A DNA stretch of 64,000 bases from the NCBI RefSeq assembly GCF_020164435.1, contig NZ_JAIUDQ010000021.1, positions 1 to 64,000 of the forward strand. The letters run 5' to 3'. A program made the position numbers and the translations under genes. Positions 37,504-46,797 of this stretch are shown piece after piece (the stretch's first letter is position 1; the number at the start of each line of letters is the position of its first letter). The DNA is from Phyllobacterium lublinensis (lineage in GTDB: Bacteria > Pseudomonadota > Alphaproteobacteria > Rhizobiales > Rhizobiaceae). The notes below the pieces were generated by a model that saw only the letters and a list, made by a program, of their open reading frames with translations, was not told the origin of the DNA and did no database searches.

Positions 37504-37893
37504 ATGGCAAGATTTCAGCACCCGGTCGCGCTGCTCGCCAGGCTGTTTCTCGCCTATATCTTCATCATTGAAGGCTGGACCAAGATAAACAGCTACACGA
37601 CGACCGCCGAGTACATGCTAGCCAACGGCGTATCTGCGAAATTGCTGCCACTGGTGATCCTGACGGAACTTGGTGGGGGGATCCTGATTGCCGCCGGGTT
37701 CATGACACGGTATGCGGCAGTCGCCCTTGCAGGATTTTGCCTTCTGACGGCCTTGCTGTTCCACACTGATTTTTCTGATTTCGAACAGGTCATCAATTTC
37801 AACAAGAACATCGCCATGGCTGGCGGGTTCCTGGCCCTGCTGGCATTCGGGCCGGGAAGCTGGTCAATCGATGGATGGCGTAAGCGAAGCTAA
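37504..37893 (+). CDS. DoxX family membrane protein
   Basis: This 129-residue protein has four hydrophobic segments and the DoxX pattern (RLFLAYIFIIEGWTKI near the N-terminus, GGGILIAAGFMTRYAA in the middle). DoxX-type proteins are small quinone-related or redox-linked inner-membrane proteins whose exact role is often unknown. AGGAGG about 7 bp upstream supports the ATG at 37504. Its 3' end overlaps the convergent iolB-like gene by 4 bp. Confidence 0.85.
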   Translation: MARFQHPVALLARLFLAYIFIIEGWTKINSYTTTAEYMLANGVSAKLLPLVILTELGGGILIAAGFMTRYAAVALAGFCLLTALLFHTDFSDFEQVINFNKNIAMAGGFLALLAFGPGSWSIDGWRKRS

Positions 37894-38723
37894 CGGAATT
37901 TTGCCCGCATGGCATCGATGCCAGGGATACTGGCCATCAGCGGGCGATGGATTTCCTCGAAATTCTGCACGAGCGATCGCTGTGTCTTGCCGACCAGAAT
38001 AGTGAAAATGTAGGACGCATGGCCGGGCGAGGTCGCGGTCGGATGGTAGCCCGTCGAGAAAGCGAACGTGTCGCCATTGCGCGTCACATGCGCCTCAGGT
38101 TCACTACCGTCTTCGTACCAGAGCTGCGTGCCAAATCCGGAGGGCGGGTCGAAGCGCCAGTGATAGAGTTCCTCGTGTGCTGTCTCGCCGGGCTGGTCGG
38201 TGTCATGCTTGTGCGGTGGATAGCCGGACCAGCAGCCCTCATCGGCGTAAAGTTCGCTTACCAGCAGTCGGCCAACTTGATCTGCCTGCCTGTTGCCGAG
38301 GATATGGAAGATGCGCCGTCGCGATTTGGTTTCGTTCGAACCTACGTCGACCATGTCGACCTCTTGCGGCGCCACTCGGAACGGTGCCATCGGCTTGTCC
38401 CAGCGCCCTCCCGCGATGGCGACTTCGCAATCGGTCCGCGCGATGATTTTGACGTCCGCGCCGGGGCCGGCGTAGGCGGAATCCGCCACTCCTGCCCAAA
38501 CACTCGTGCGCCCTCCGACGGAGTCGAATCTCACCGCGTCGACCGATATGTCACAGCTGCCGGAAAGCGGAACGATCGCTGTTTCGAACGCCGCCAGCCG
38601 ATAGTTATGCTCGCAACCCGCCGTCAGTTTAACCAGATTGAAATGAACAAGCTCTGCGGGGCTGTTTCCGCTGAGGAGTGCTTCATTGCGATTGTCGTGA
38701 GCGCGGATCAGCTTCGCCGGCAT
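37890..38723 (-). CDS. IolB/KduI-family sugar-acid isomerase
   Basis: This 277-residue bicupin protein matches the 5-deoxy-glucuronate isomerase family, with the metal-binding YPPHKHDTD and HEELYHWRFDPPSGFG and the GYHP motif. IolB acts in myo-inositol breakdown, while the related KduI isomerises 5-keto-4-deoxyuronate from pectin. Here it follows uxuA by 2 bp rather than inositol genes, so a uronate substrate is more likely. The frame is open to 38888, but that part overlaps uxuA; the ATG at 38723 is the sensible start. Confidence 0.82.
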   Translation of the reverse strand: MPAKLIRAHDNRNEALLSGNSPAELVHFNLVKLTAGCEHNYRLAAFETAIVPLSGSCDISVDAVRFDSVGGRTSVWAGVADSAYAGPGADVKIIARTDCEVAIAGGRWDKPMAPFRVAPQEVDMVDVGSNETKSRRRIFHILGNRQADQVGRLLVSELYADEGCWSGYPPHKHDTDQPGETAHEELYHWRFDPPSGFGTQLWYEDGSEPEAHVTRNGDTFAFSTGYHPTATSPGHASYIFTILVGKTQRSLVQNFEEIHRPLMASIPGIDAMRAKFR

Positions 38724-38725
38724 TG

Positions 38726-39712
38726 CTATCGGGCCTCGCTGTTCAGCACCTGCAGCAATGCCGCGATATAGCCATAGGTAAACGCAAATGCCGTATTCTG
38801 CGGATCGCGCCCGGAGAGCTGCGGTACATGGTCCGGCATGATCATGTAACGGTAGCCGACTTCCGCATAGGTCTTGAGTGAACGCCACATATCCATGTCG
38901 CCTTCCTCTGGGAAAGTCTCCATGAACGACAGCTTGCCGCCGCGAATATTGCGGAAATGCACATTGAACAACTTGCGGCGCTCACCGAACCAGCGAATGA
39001 TGTCGAAGATTTCTTCCGCTGGATTGTCGAGCATTTCGCCGACCGTGCCTTGGCAGAAATTCAGGCCGTGATGGGGGTTTTCGCGCATCATCACGAATTT
39101 CTTCAGACCGTTGACGGTACCGAGAACGCGGGTCACGCCGCGATAGCCCGGAGGCGTATAGGGGTCATGCGGATGACAGGCAAGACGCACCCTGTTGGCC
39201 GCGGCGACCGGAACGACGCGTTCAAGAAAATAGTCGATGCGCTCCCAGTTTTCTTCCTCGTCGACAATTCCGGCGATCGTCGGCGGTGCTTCATGATCAG
39301 CCTTGTCCCAGCGGAAGGCATCGTTGCGTGATCCGCCCCTGCCAGTCTCAAGCTCTGTTCGCGGAATACCGATGATGTTGAGATTGTATTTCACGGCGGG
39401 AATGCCGGCGGCAGCAGCGCGCTCGATCAGGCGGCAGATCGAGTCGATCTGCCGGTCGCGTTCAGGCCCGGCAGAAAGAATGTCCGGACTGTATTGCTTT
39501 TCAATGACGTGCGAACTCAGCGGCAGCTGGATCATGTCGAGCGCCAATCCGAAACCCGCCAGATGGTCACGGTGCCGTTCCAGGGTTTCGAATGTCCAAT
39601 CATGCGGATTTCCGGCGGGATCGGCACAGACGTGCTCGATCCCCAGCTGTGCCATCACCCGATAGTCATCATCGTCGCGCGCTCGAAATTGAGTGCCTAG
39701 AAACATGTCCAA
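38726..39712 (-). CDS. uxuA: Mannonate dehydratase
   Basis: This 328-residue UxuA-family TIM-barrel enzyme would convert D-mannonate to 2-keto-3-deoxygluconate in glucuronate breakdown. Visible metal and substrate residues are the Cys/Glu of NFCQGTVGEM, the His of FNVHFRNIRGG and the Asp-His of IMPDHVPQ. It is shorter than E. coli UxuA (394 aa), a size common in alphaproteobacteria. It sits at the end of a peptide-type ABC operon and just before the iolB-like gene, which points to uronic acid use. Confidence 0.86.
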   Translation of the reverse strand: MDMFLGTQFRARDDDDYRVMAQLGIEHVCADPAGNPHDWTFETLERHRDHLAGFGLALDMIQLPLSSHVIEKQYSPDILSAGPERDRQIDSICRLIERAAAAGIPAVKYNLNIIGIPRTELETGRGGSRNDAFRWDKADHEAPPTIAGIVDEEENWERIDYFLERVVPVAAANRVRLACHPHDPYTPPGYRGVTRVLGTVNGLKKFVMMRENPHHGLNFCQGTVGEMLDNPAEEIFDIIRWFGERRKLFNVHFRNIRGGKLSFMETFPEEGDMDMWRSLKTYAEVGYRYMIMPDHVPQLSGRDPQNTAFAFTYGYIAALLQVLNSEAR

Positions 39713-39718
39713 CTCCTG

Positions 39719-40528
39719 TTATGAGGCGCGCGGTTGCGCAATGTCGCGCGGGTCTTCACCGTAGGCCTCGCTGGCTGCGATCAGCCTCTTCGTATAGGTC
39801 TGGGTTGCCCCGCCATTGACGAGTGCATCGACGTCGAGGGTTTCGACGATAATTCCTGCATGCATAACCGCCGTTCGTTTGCACATGTGAGCAACGACGC
39901 CGAGATCGTGGCTGACCATGAGATAGGTCAGGCCGCGCTCATCCTGGAGATCGCAAAGCAGGTTGAGGATTTCGGCCTGGACGGACACGTCCAGTGCCGA
40001 TGTTGGTTCATCCAGGAGCAGAATATCGGGCTCCGACATCAATGCGCGGGCGATTGCAACGCGTTGCCTTTGTCCGCCGGAAAGCTGGTGAGGATAGCGC
40101 CAGAGCAAAGCCCGGCTCAGACCGACCGAGTCGAGTGCCGCATGCCCCCGCGCCTCCGCATCAGGAATGTTCATTATGCGCGCGGGTTCCATGAGCTGAC
40201 GCCAGATCGTGTGGCGCGGATGCAGTGCCTCATAGGGATCCTGGAAAACCATCTGGACCTTGCGGTAGAAATCCTTGCCGCGCCTGGTGCGGACATCGGC
40301 ACCGGCAACACGCATTACATCGGCTTCATTGGCCGCAAGGCCGGTGATGGCCCGAAGGATGGTCGACTTACCGGAGCCGGATTCGCCGACAAGGCCGAAT
40401 GTTTCACCTCGGTGGACGGCAAAGCTGACGCCGCTGACTGCGCGACGTTCGTCCGCTCCTTCGCCGAATGTGACGACAAGGTTCTGGATTTCGATGATCG
40501 GCTCACTGGTCATATTGTCATTCACCAT
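39719..40528 (-). CDS. Peptide-type ABC ATP-binding protein (DppF/OppF-like)
   Basis: This 269-residue ATPase has Walker [10 protein letters not shown], signature [16 protein letters not shown], Walker [15 protein letters not shown] and switch [11 protein letters not shown]. It is the second ATPase of the five-gene importer. The ATG at 40528 overlaps the end of the upstream ATPase gene, and the stop is 6 bp before uxuA, so transport and catabolism are one operon. Confidence 0.9.
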   Translation of the reverse strand: MVNDNMTSEPIIEIQNLVVTFGEGADERRAVSGVSFAVHRGETFGLVGESGSGKSTILRAITGLAANEADVMRVAGADVRTRRGKDFYRKVQMVFQDPYEALHPRHTIWRQLMEPARIMNIPDAEARGHAALDSVGLSRALLWRYPHQLSGGQRQRVAIARALMSEPDILLLDEPTSALDVSVQAEILNLLCDLQDERGLTYLMVSHDLGVVAHMCKRTAVMHAGIIVETLDVDALVNGGATQTYTKRLIAASEAYGEDPRDIAQPRAS

Positions 40529-41352
40529 GCTGCGTCACGCTTCAGGACCGGCAGCCGCCGGCGCGGCACATGAATGCGCGGCATGGCTTCAAGCAAGCCG
40601 CGCGTATAGGGATGCGTCGCCTGGTCAAGTTCGCCAGCCTTGAGCGTTTCGACCACGCGACCGCGATACATGATCAGAACCCGATCGCAGAAGCGGCGCA
40701 CGAGATTAAGATCGTGGCTGATGAAAATCAGGCCCAGGCCCCGCTTTGCGACGAGGTCGTTCAGAAGGTTGAGGATCTCCAGACGCACGGTAACATCGAG
40801 GGCCGATGTCGCTTCGTCTGCGATCAGGATTTCCGGCTCTGACACCAGCATCATTGCGATCATGATCCGCTGTCCCATGCCGCCGGACATTTCGTGCGGA
40901 TACATGCGGTAGACGCGTTCGGGATCGCGGATCTGGACCGCACCGAGCATCGCAGTTGCTTTCTGGCGCGCATCCGACGTCGATGAATGGGAATGGATCC
41001 GGTAGGCTTCCGCAATCTGTTCGCCCACCGTAACGACGGGATTGAGCGAATATTTCGGATCCTGCATGATCAGGCCGATCCGGCGTCCACGAATGGCGTC
41101 CATGGTACGTTCGGACGCTCCGAGAATGTCGATGTCGCCCAGCCTGATCGCTTCGGCGCGAACGATCGCAGCGGGTGGCGACAGGCGCATGATGGCCCGG
41201 CCAGTCATGCTCTTGCCGGAGCCAGATTCGCCGACGATACCAAGTTTCTCGCGGCCGAGGTCAAAGGATACGCCGCGAACCGCGTCGAAAATGCCGGCGG
41301 CACCGTGGAAGCTGACCCTGAGATCGCGGACGGAAAGCAGAGGATTGTCCAT
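40522..41352 (-). CDS. Peptide-type ABC ATP-binding protein (DppD/OppD-like)
   Basis: From the ATG at 41352 this is a 276-residue ATPase with Walker [10 protein letters not shown], signature MSGGMGQRIMIAMMLVSEPE and Walker B ILIADEATSALDVT. The signature is slightly divergent from canonical LSGGQ. A C-terminal oligopeptide-importer extension with ATHPYTRGLLEAMPR is present. An upstream in-frame start at 41508 would overlap the permease gene and is rejected. Confidence 0.9.
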   Translation of the reverse strand: MDNPLLSVRDLRVSFHGAAGIFDAVRGVSFDLGREKLGIVGESGSGKSMTGRAIMRLSPPAAIVRAEAIRLGDIDILGASERTMDAIRGRRIGLIMQDPKYSLNPVVTVGEQIAEAYRIHSHSSTSDARQKATAMLGAVQIRDPERVYRMYPHEMSGGMGQRIMIAMMLVSEPEILIADEATSALDVTVRLEILNLLNDLVAKRGLGLIFISHDLNLVRRFCDRVLIMYRGRVVETLKAGELDQATHPYTRGLLEAMPRIHVPRRRLPVLKRDAAW

Positions 41353-41357
41353 ACTGT

Positions 41358-42266
41358 CTACTCCTGCCTTGGGTCGAGCGCATCGCGCAGTGCATCGCCG
41401 ACCAGATTGAAGGCAAGACTGACGGTCAGAATGGAAAGGCCCGGCATGGTTCCGACCCACCAGCTGTCGAGCATGAAGCGCCGGCCCGTGGAGACCATCG
41501 CCCCCCATTCCGGGCTCGGTGGCTGGGCGCCGAGACCAAGGAAGCCAAGACCGGCCGCGGTCAGGATGATCCCCGCCATATTGAGGGTAATGCGAACGAT
41601 AACCGAGGGCACACAGAGCGGGGCGATATGTCCTAGCACGATGCGCAGGTTTGACGCCCCCATCAGCCGCACTGCCGAAATATGATCGCGGTTGCGCAAG
41701 CTCAGCGATTCAGCGCGAGCGAGGCGGGCAATGGGCGGCCATTGCGTCAGTGCGATGGCGATGATCGCGTTGTTCAGGCTGGGTCCGAGCGCCGCCACGA
41801 AGGCAAGAGCCAGGATAAGACTTGGAAACGACAGGAAAAGCTCGGTTATGCGCATGAGAACCGTATCGAGCCAGCCGCCATAATAGCCGGCGACACAGCC
41901 CACGATCAGCCCGATGGGCGCGACAATGACGCTGACGATGGCAACGATGGAAAGGGTGATGCGGCTTCCCCACAGAATGCGGCTGAGAATGTCCCGGCCC
42001 AACTCGTCCGTGCCGAGGAGATGCTGACTGTTCGGAGCGACGAGGGTCTCGCGCAGGTTCTGCTCGAACGGCGAGTACGGCGCAAGCCATGGCACAAAGA
42101 TAGCGACGAAAACCAGAAGCAGGATGATCATCAGACCAGCGATGCCCAGTGGATTGGAAGCAAACCGCCGCCACACAAGCCAGACATTCTGGAATGCCGC
42201 GTGGCTTGCACTGCTTGGCTCTTCCGTCGTCAGCCAGGCTGTCAGCCCCTTACTGTCGATGCTCAT
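41358..42266 (-). CDS. Peptide-type ABC permease (DppC-like)
   Basis: This 302-residue membrane permease has five to six helices. An N-terminal OppC-type segment holds ASNPLGIAGLMIILLLVFVA, SQHLLGTDELGRDILSRI is present, and the late EAA loop contains AVRLMGASNLRIVLGHIAP. It overlaps the DppB-like gene by 4 bp and forms half of the channel. Confidence 0.9.
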   Translation of the reverse strand: MSIDSKGLTAWLTTEEPSSASHAAFQNVWLVWRRFASNPLGIAGLMIILLLVFVAIFVPWLAPYSPFEQNLRETLVAPNSQHLLGTDELGRDILSRILWGSRITLSIVAIVSVIVAPIGLIVGCVAGYYGGWLDTVLMRITELFLSFPSLILALAFVAALGPSLNNAIIAIALTQWPPIARLARAESLSLRNRDHISAVRLMGASNLRIVLGHIAPLCVPSVIVRITLNMAGIILTAAGLGFLGLGAQPPSPEWGAMVSTGRRFMLDSWWVGTMPGLSILTVSLAFNLVGDALRDALDPRQE

Positions 42267-43324
42267 TGAATCCTCGGATCAAATATCTTGTAGAGAAGGT
42301 CGGAAATCACGTTGAGGGCGATGAAGACGCAGCCGATGATCAGTGTGCAGGCGACGACCACATTCATGTCGCCAATGACCAATGCATTGGTCAGATACTG
42401 GCCGAAGCCCGGCCATCCGAAGACCGTTTCAATCAGCACGGCCCCTTCCAGCATGCCGCCATAGGAGAGTGCAACGACAGTCACGAGCTGAACACGGATG
42501 TTCTTGAAGGCGTGGCGCCAGATGACACCGCGTCGCGGTACACCCTTTGCGCGCGCCGTCGTTACATATTCCTGGCTCAACTGTTCGAGCATGAAGCTGC
42601 GGGTGATGCGGCTGATATAGGCGATCGACGCATAGGCGAGCACTGAGGCTGGCAGAAGGATGTGCGATACCGCGCTCCAGAAGACGTCCATGTCCCCGGC
42701 AAGCAATGAATCGATCAGCAGAAAGCCGGTGACATTCGGGACGATGTCCTCGTAGAAAAGATCGATACGACCGGAACCGCCGACCCAGCCAAGCTTCGCA
42801 TAGAAAAGCATCAGGCCGACCATGCCGATCCAGAAGATCGGCGTTGAATGGCCCAGAAGTGCAATAAGGCGTACGGCATGATCGGCGAAGCGTCCGCGAT
42901 TGACGGCTGCGTAAACGCCGAGCGGAATACCTATTCCCGCGCCGAGGATGATGGTCACGGTTGCCAATTCGACGGTCGCAGGCAGAACCCTCGCAATATC
43001 CTCCATGACTGGACGGCCGGTCAGGAGCGTGCTGCCGAAATCACCATGCAACAGATTCTTGAAGAAGATCCAGAACTGCTGGAGAACGGGCAAGTCGAGG
43101 CCCAGTTCCTCGCGGACCTTCAGGTAGGTTGCGCGGTCGGCATCGGGGCCGACCACGGCAATGACGGGGTCCACCGGCATCAGCCGGCCGATCACGAATG
43201 TAAGGAGCACCAGCAGAAAGAGCGTCGTGACAACGCTGATCAGCGAGCCGCCAAAACGGCGATATTTCCGCAGACCCGAACGCCTTGTGGGCGTCCGGAC
43301 TGCCGCTTCAACTTGATTGACCAT
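42263..43324 (-). CDS. Peptide-type ABC permease (DppB-like)
   Basis: This 353-residue membrane permease has an unusually long charged N-terminal extension (about 30 residues) before the first helix VTTLFLLVLLTFVIGRLMPV. The family features YVTTARAKGVPRRGVIWRHA and EGAVLIETVFGWPGFGQYL are present. It lies 25 bp downstream of the binding-protein gene and is coupled to the DppC-like gene. Confidence 0.9.
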   Translation of the reverse strand: MVNQVEAAVRTPTRRSGLRKYRRFGGSLISVVTTLFLLVLLTFVIGRLMPVDPVIAVVGPDADRATYLKVREELGLDLPVLQQFWIFFKNLLHGDFGSTLLTGRPVMEDIARVLPATVELATVTIILGAGIGIPLGVYAAVNRGRFADHAVRLIALLGHSTPIFWIGMVGLMLFYAKLGWVGGSGRIDLFYEDIVPNVTGFLLIDSLLAGDMDVFWSAVSHILLPASVLAYASIAYISRITRSFMLEQLSQEYVTTARAKGVPRRGVIWRHAFKNIRVQLVTVVALSYGGMLEGAVLIETVFGWPGFGQYLTNALVIGDMNVVVACTLIIGCVFIALNVISDLLYKIFDPRIQ

Positions 43325-43348
43325 TATGCTGGCGACCTGACTCTGCTG

Positions 43349-44953
43349 CTAGTCCTGCTTTTCGACCTGATCCCAGCGCGTCATCCAGCCGATGTCGCCG
43401 ACATAGTTCTTCAGCCGCGCGCTCTTGGCATAGGGGTCGACGCGCTGCGAAATCGGAATGACGGGCGGGGCCGATTCCTCGAACAGCTTCAACGCCTGTT
43501 CGTAGAGTTCTACACGCTTCTCTTCATTGTCGGTGATGGCGGAGGCTTCATCGACCAGCTTGTTGACTTCCGGCAGCTCGAAGGATGCACGCCATGCCTG
43601 AAGGTTGGCAAGATTGGCACCATCCGTGTTGTCGGGGTTGTATGCATGGGTACGGATCCAGCCATCAGCGTCGGTCTGTGCGGAGGACGCGGTACGTCCG
43701 ACGCCGAGCTCGAACTTCCGGTCACGCATGGGCCCGTAGGTCTGATCGCCATTGCCGGTCTGGATCTCCACCTTGACCCCCGCAACCGCGAGGTTCTCCT
43801 GGATGGCCGTGGCGAGGTCGGCATAGGGCGTGGAATTGAGCGAGAGCAACTGCTTGCTGAAGCCGTTTCCGTATCCGGCCGCGGCCAATTCCTGCTTGCA
43901 TTTTTCCGGGTCGTACTTGTTGCCGATGTCCGGAAGATAGCCGGGTATGTCGGAAGGCACGAATGTCGTTGCGCTCTTGCCGTAGTTTTTCATCACGACA
44001 TCATTGATGTCCTTGTAGTTGATGCAATAGCGCAGTGCCTTGCGCACTTCCGGCTTGGCGAATTCAGGATCCTTGGTGCTCATGATGAGATAGTAGAAGC
44101 CGGAACCGACCAGGCGGTCGATGACGATGTTCGGATTGCTGGAGAGGCCGTCAATGTCAGCCGAGACAAGCTGGAATCCGACGTCGAGATCGCCCTTTTC
44201 CAGCTGCAGGCGTTCGGTCTGCGATTCAGGCAGGTGGCGCACGAGCACCCGCTTCATCTTCGGCTCGCCACCCCAATACGTATCGAACCGGTTGAGCACG
44301 ACAATGTCATTCGGGTTCCAGCGGTTCAGGGTGAATGGTCCCGAACCTGCTGCATTGGATGCAAGCCAGCCGCGTCCCATGTCACCGTCCTTCTCGTGCT
44401 TGGCGATGACGTCCTTGTCGAGCACGGCGCCGTATGCGCGTGTCAGGGCGCCAAGCTTGAGTGACGGCGCGACTGGAGTCGCTACTTCCATGACGAATGT
44501 CCTGTCGTCCTTGGCGCGAAACTTCTGGTCGACATTGTCGGCGGTGTAACCCCAATTTGCATAGTAGGACTTTGCCAGCAGGCCAAGCTTGACCGCGCGC
44601 TGCAGGGAATACGCAACATCGCCCGCCGTGATCTGCCTGCCGCTTTGGAAGGTGGCTTTCTCATCCAGGGTGAATTCGATGGTGCCGTCAGGCAGGATGT
44701 TCCACGACTTTGCCAGCAACGGCAGGATCTTTCCCGGCGCTTGCGGATCATTGCGGACGAGCGTGTCGTAGAGATTGGCTATGACGTGATAGGATTCATA
44801 GGAATTGACATTGTGCGGATCGAGGCTGGTCAGATTGACCATATTCATACCGATGACCAATTGGTCCTGCGGGGTCTTTGCCTCGGCAACAGTCATCGTC
44901 ATGGCGGCGACGACGGCAGCCGTCCCCGCCAGTAAGGCACGTAAATGCGACAT
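43349..44953 (-). CDS. Peptide/oligosaccharide-type solute-binding protein (SBP family 5)
   Basis: From the ATG at 44953, preceded by a strong GGGAGG, the protein has 534 residues. The signal peptide ends TMTVAEA, and the SBP_bac_5 body begins QLVIGMNMVNLTSLDPHNVN and includes the family hallmarks LAKSWNILPDGTIEFTLDE and KATFQSGRQITAGDVAYSLQ. Some family 5 proteins bind oligosaccharides instead of peptides; the linked uxuA and iolB/kduI-like genes make uronides plausible. It is the promoter-proximal gene of a seven-gene operon. Confidence 0.88.
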   Translation of the reverse strand: MSHLRALLAGTAAVVAAMTMTVAEAKTPQDQLVIGMNMVNLTSLDPHNVNSYESYHVIANLYDTLVRNDPQAPGKILPLLAKSWNILPDGTIEFTLDEKATFQSGRQITAGDVAYSLQRAVKLGLLAKSYYANWGYTADNVDQKFRAKDDRTFVMEVATPVAPSLKLGALTRAYGAVLDKDVIAKHEKDGDMGRGWLASNAAGSGPFTLNRWNPNDIVVLNRFDTYWGGEPKMKRVLVRHLPESQTERLQLEKGDLDVGFQLVSADIDGLSSNPNIVIDRLVGSGFYYLIMSTKDPEFAKPEVRKALRYCINYKDINDVVMKNYGKSATTFVPSDIPGYLPDIGNKYDPEKCKQELAAAGYGNGFSKQLLSLNSTPYADLATAIQENLAVAGVKVEIQTGNGDQTYGPMRDRKFELGVGRTASSAQTDADGWIRTHAYNPDNTDGANLANLQAWRASFELPEVNKLVDEASAITDNEEKRVELYEQALKLFEESAPPVIPISQRVDPYAKSARLKNYVGDIGWMTRWDQVEKQD

Positions 44954-44986
44954 AGTTTTCCTCCCTATGAGCCACATCTTATGTTG

Positions 44987-44998
44987 TATGACATCGTA
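44987..44998. promoter_or_regulatory. Candidate GntR operator upstream of the binding-protein gene
   Basis: TATGACATCGTA is an imperfect palindrome that fits TATGAT-ATCATA with two mismatches. It lies 34 bp upstream of the importer operon start, in the intergenic region shared with the divergent GntR gene, and resembles the site at 45138. Confidence 0.4.
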
Positions 44999-45137
44999 GT
45001 ACTGATCTTATTCCGGAGCAAGCCAAAACTTTGCGAATTATGCGCCGTCGCTGCGCATGTGCGAATATCACTGTTGTTGAAGCAAAATACTTGATTCCAC
45101 AGGGAAAAACGGCCGCTCAGTTTCCATCTCATTAATA

Positions 45138-45149
45138 TATGATATCTTA
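45138..45149. promoter_or_regulatory. Candidate GntR operator upstream of the regulator gene
   Basis: TATGATATCTTA matches the palindrome TATGATATCATA with one mismatch. It is about 70 bp upstream of the GntR start. Together with the site at 44987 it suggests that one regulator controls both divergent units. Confidence 0.45.
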
Positions 45150-45221
45150 CTTCCATCAGATGCGCAGGCGGCCTGTCCTTATGTGAACAAGGACAGTGCC
45201 CAGAGATCAGAGAAGGTGCAG

Positions 45222-45947
45222 ATGTCCGGACTTGGCAAACGAGAAACGCTTACAGGTCAATTGGTTAAGGCGGTCGCCGACCGTATCACCTCTGGCCATT
45301 ACAAGCGGGGCGAGCGCCTGCCGACCGAGCAGGAAATGATTGGCGAGTTCAATGTGAGTCGGACCGTCGTGCGCGAAGCCATCGCCAATCTGAAGGCGAA
45401 GGGTCTCGTCCATACGCAGCAGGGCATCGGGGCATTTGTGCTCAAGGATATTCCTGCCGCTCCGTTTCGGATCGAGGAAGACAATCTTGAACTCGTTGAA
45501 GAAATCATCGGCGTTATGGAATTGAGGATCAGCATCGAGCTCGAGGCAGCGGCCCTTGCTGCAGTTCGACGTGATGAAGGTGATATTGCCAGGCTCAAGG
45601 CTGCACTCGATCTGATGAATGAAGCGATAGAGCGGGGTGAGGCATCGGTCCATGCCGATCTCGAATTTCATCGCGCCATCGCATCTGCGACCAAGAATCG
45701 CCATTTTCTGAGCATGTTCAACTATCTGGGTGAATTGCTTATTCCCCGGACACGATTGCAGACGCATAGGCTCAACGGTCTGCCGCAGCGCGAGTATCTG
45801 GAGCGAATCAATCGCGAGCACGACCAGATCTACCAGTCGATCAAGGCGCAGGATGTGGAAGGTGCCCGAGCAGCCATGCGCCTCCATCTCGGCAGCAGCC
45901 GCGACCGATTGCGCAGCAATGCGCTTCAGGCGGACAAGCAGCGCTGA
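45222..45947 (+). CDS. GntR-family (FadR subfamily, FCD) regulator of the uronate-type operon
   Basis: The product has 241 residues from the ATG at 45222, preceded by AGAAGG; a GTG at 45183 is an alternative. The winged helix includes GERLPTEQEMIGEFNVSRTV and GIGAFVLKD; the FCD domain has the ligand/metal residues DLEFHRAIASATKN and the later His pair HDQIYQSIKAQDVEGARAAM. Regulators of uronate pathways (UxuR, ExuR) belong to this subfamily. It is divergent from the binding-protein/uxuA operon, which is its probable target. Confidence 0.87.
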   Translation: MSGLGKRETLTGQLVKAVADRITSGHYKRGERLPTEQEMIGEFNVSRTVVREAIANLKAKGLVHTQQGIGAFVLKDIPAAPFRIEEDNLELVEEIIGVMELRISIELEAAALAAVRRDEGDIARLKAALDLMNEAIERGEASVHADLEFHRAIASATKNRHFLSMFNYLGELLIPRTRLQTHRLNGLPQREYLERINREHDQIYQSIKAQDVEGARAAMRLHLGSSRDRLRSNALQADKQR

Positions 45948-45985
45948 GGGCCGAGCTTCGACCTATCGTGGTCAGCAATGCTAAT

Positions 45986-46001
45986 TGTATGATGACATAC
46001 A
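45986..46001. repeat. Palindrome between convergent genes
   Basis: TGTATG-ATGA-CATACA lies between the GntR gene end and the convergent ABC operon end. No T run follows, and no promoter is expected here, so its role is unclear. Confidence 0.45.
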
Positions 46002-46017
46002 TATCGCAAGCCGCCCC

Positions 46018-46785
46018 TCACCCGAAGCTTGACGTCTTCAGGAATTCAGCAAGGCGTTCGCTTTTGGGCTTGTGGAACATTTCCTTTGGATTGCCTTCCT
46101 CGCCGATGCGTCCCTGGTTCATGAAGATGACCCGATTCGAGACTTCATAGGCGAAGCGCATCTCATGGGTCACGAGCAGCATGCTCATCCCGTCCTGTGC
46201 GAGCGTCTTGATGACCTGCAGGACTTCGTTGACAAGTTCCGGGTCGAGGGCAGAGGTAACCTCGTCGAACAGCATCAGTTTGGGGTTCATGGCGATAGCC
46301 CTGGCGATTGCGACACGCTGCTGCTGCCCGCCGGAAAGCTGTCCTGGAAAATGGTCCGCCCGCGAGCGGAGGCCGACACGATCCAGCCATTTCTCGGCGA
46401 TCGAGCGCGCTTCTTCCTTATTGAGTTTCTTCACTTTCATGAGGCCGAGCATGATATTGCGCGCAGCAGTCATGTGTGGAAACAGGTTGAACTGTTGGAA
46501 AGCCATGCCGGTCAGCGCCCGTTGGCGTGCGATCTCCTTTTCGCTTTTGCGCCGGCGCTGGCCACCGACCAGCTCATATCCGATTTCCTGGCCATCGATG
46601 CTGATCGTGCCGCCCTGAAATTCCTCCAGCATGTTGATGCAACGCAACATGGTCGTCTTGCCGGAGCCGCTCGACCCGATGATGCTGATGACATCGCCCT
46701 GCGACATGGTGCAGTCGACGCCTTTCAGGACTTCGACGTCTCCATAGCTTTTGTGCAGATCACGAATTTCGAGAAGATTTGACAT
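46018..46785 (-). CDS. Polar amino-acid ABC ATP-binding protein (GlnQ/HisP type)
   Basis: This 255-residue ATPase has Walker [10 protein letters not shown], signature [17 protein letters not shown], Walker [16 protein letters not shown] and switch [11 protein letters not shown]. It is the last gene of a four-gene importer operon, 12 bp after the second permease gene. The Glu-Val in DEVTSALDP, instead of DEPTSALDP, is common in this family. Confidence 0.9.
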   Translation of the reverse strand: MSNLLEIRDLHKSYGDVEVLKGVDCTMSQGDVISIIGSSGSGKTTMLRCINMLEEFQGGTISIDGQEIGYELVGGQRRRKSEKEIARQRALTGMAFQQFNLFPHMTAARNIMLGLMKVKKLNKEEARSIAEKWLDRVGLRSRADHFPGQLSGGQQQRVAIARAIAMNPKLMLFDEVTSALDPELVNEVLQVIKTLAQDGMSMLLVTHEMRFAYEVSNRVIFMNQGRIGEEGNPKEMFHKPKSERLAEFLKTSSFG

Positions 46786-46797
46786 CGGATCGGAGCC

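Noticed and set aside
42848..44464. 538-codon open frame opposite the peptide-type binding protein gene
   Set aside because: Antisense shadow of two well-supported ABC genes.
45986..46001. TGTATG-ATGA-CATACA as a GntR operator
   Set aside because: It lies between the ends of two convergent genes where no promoter is expected; kept only as an unexplained palindrome.
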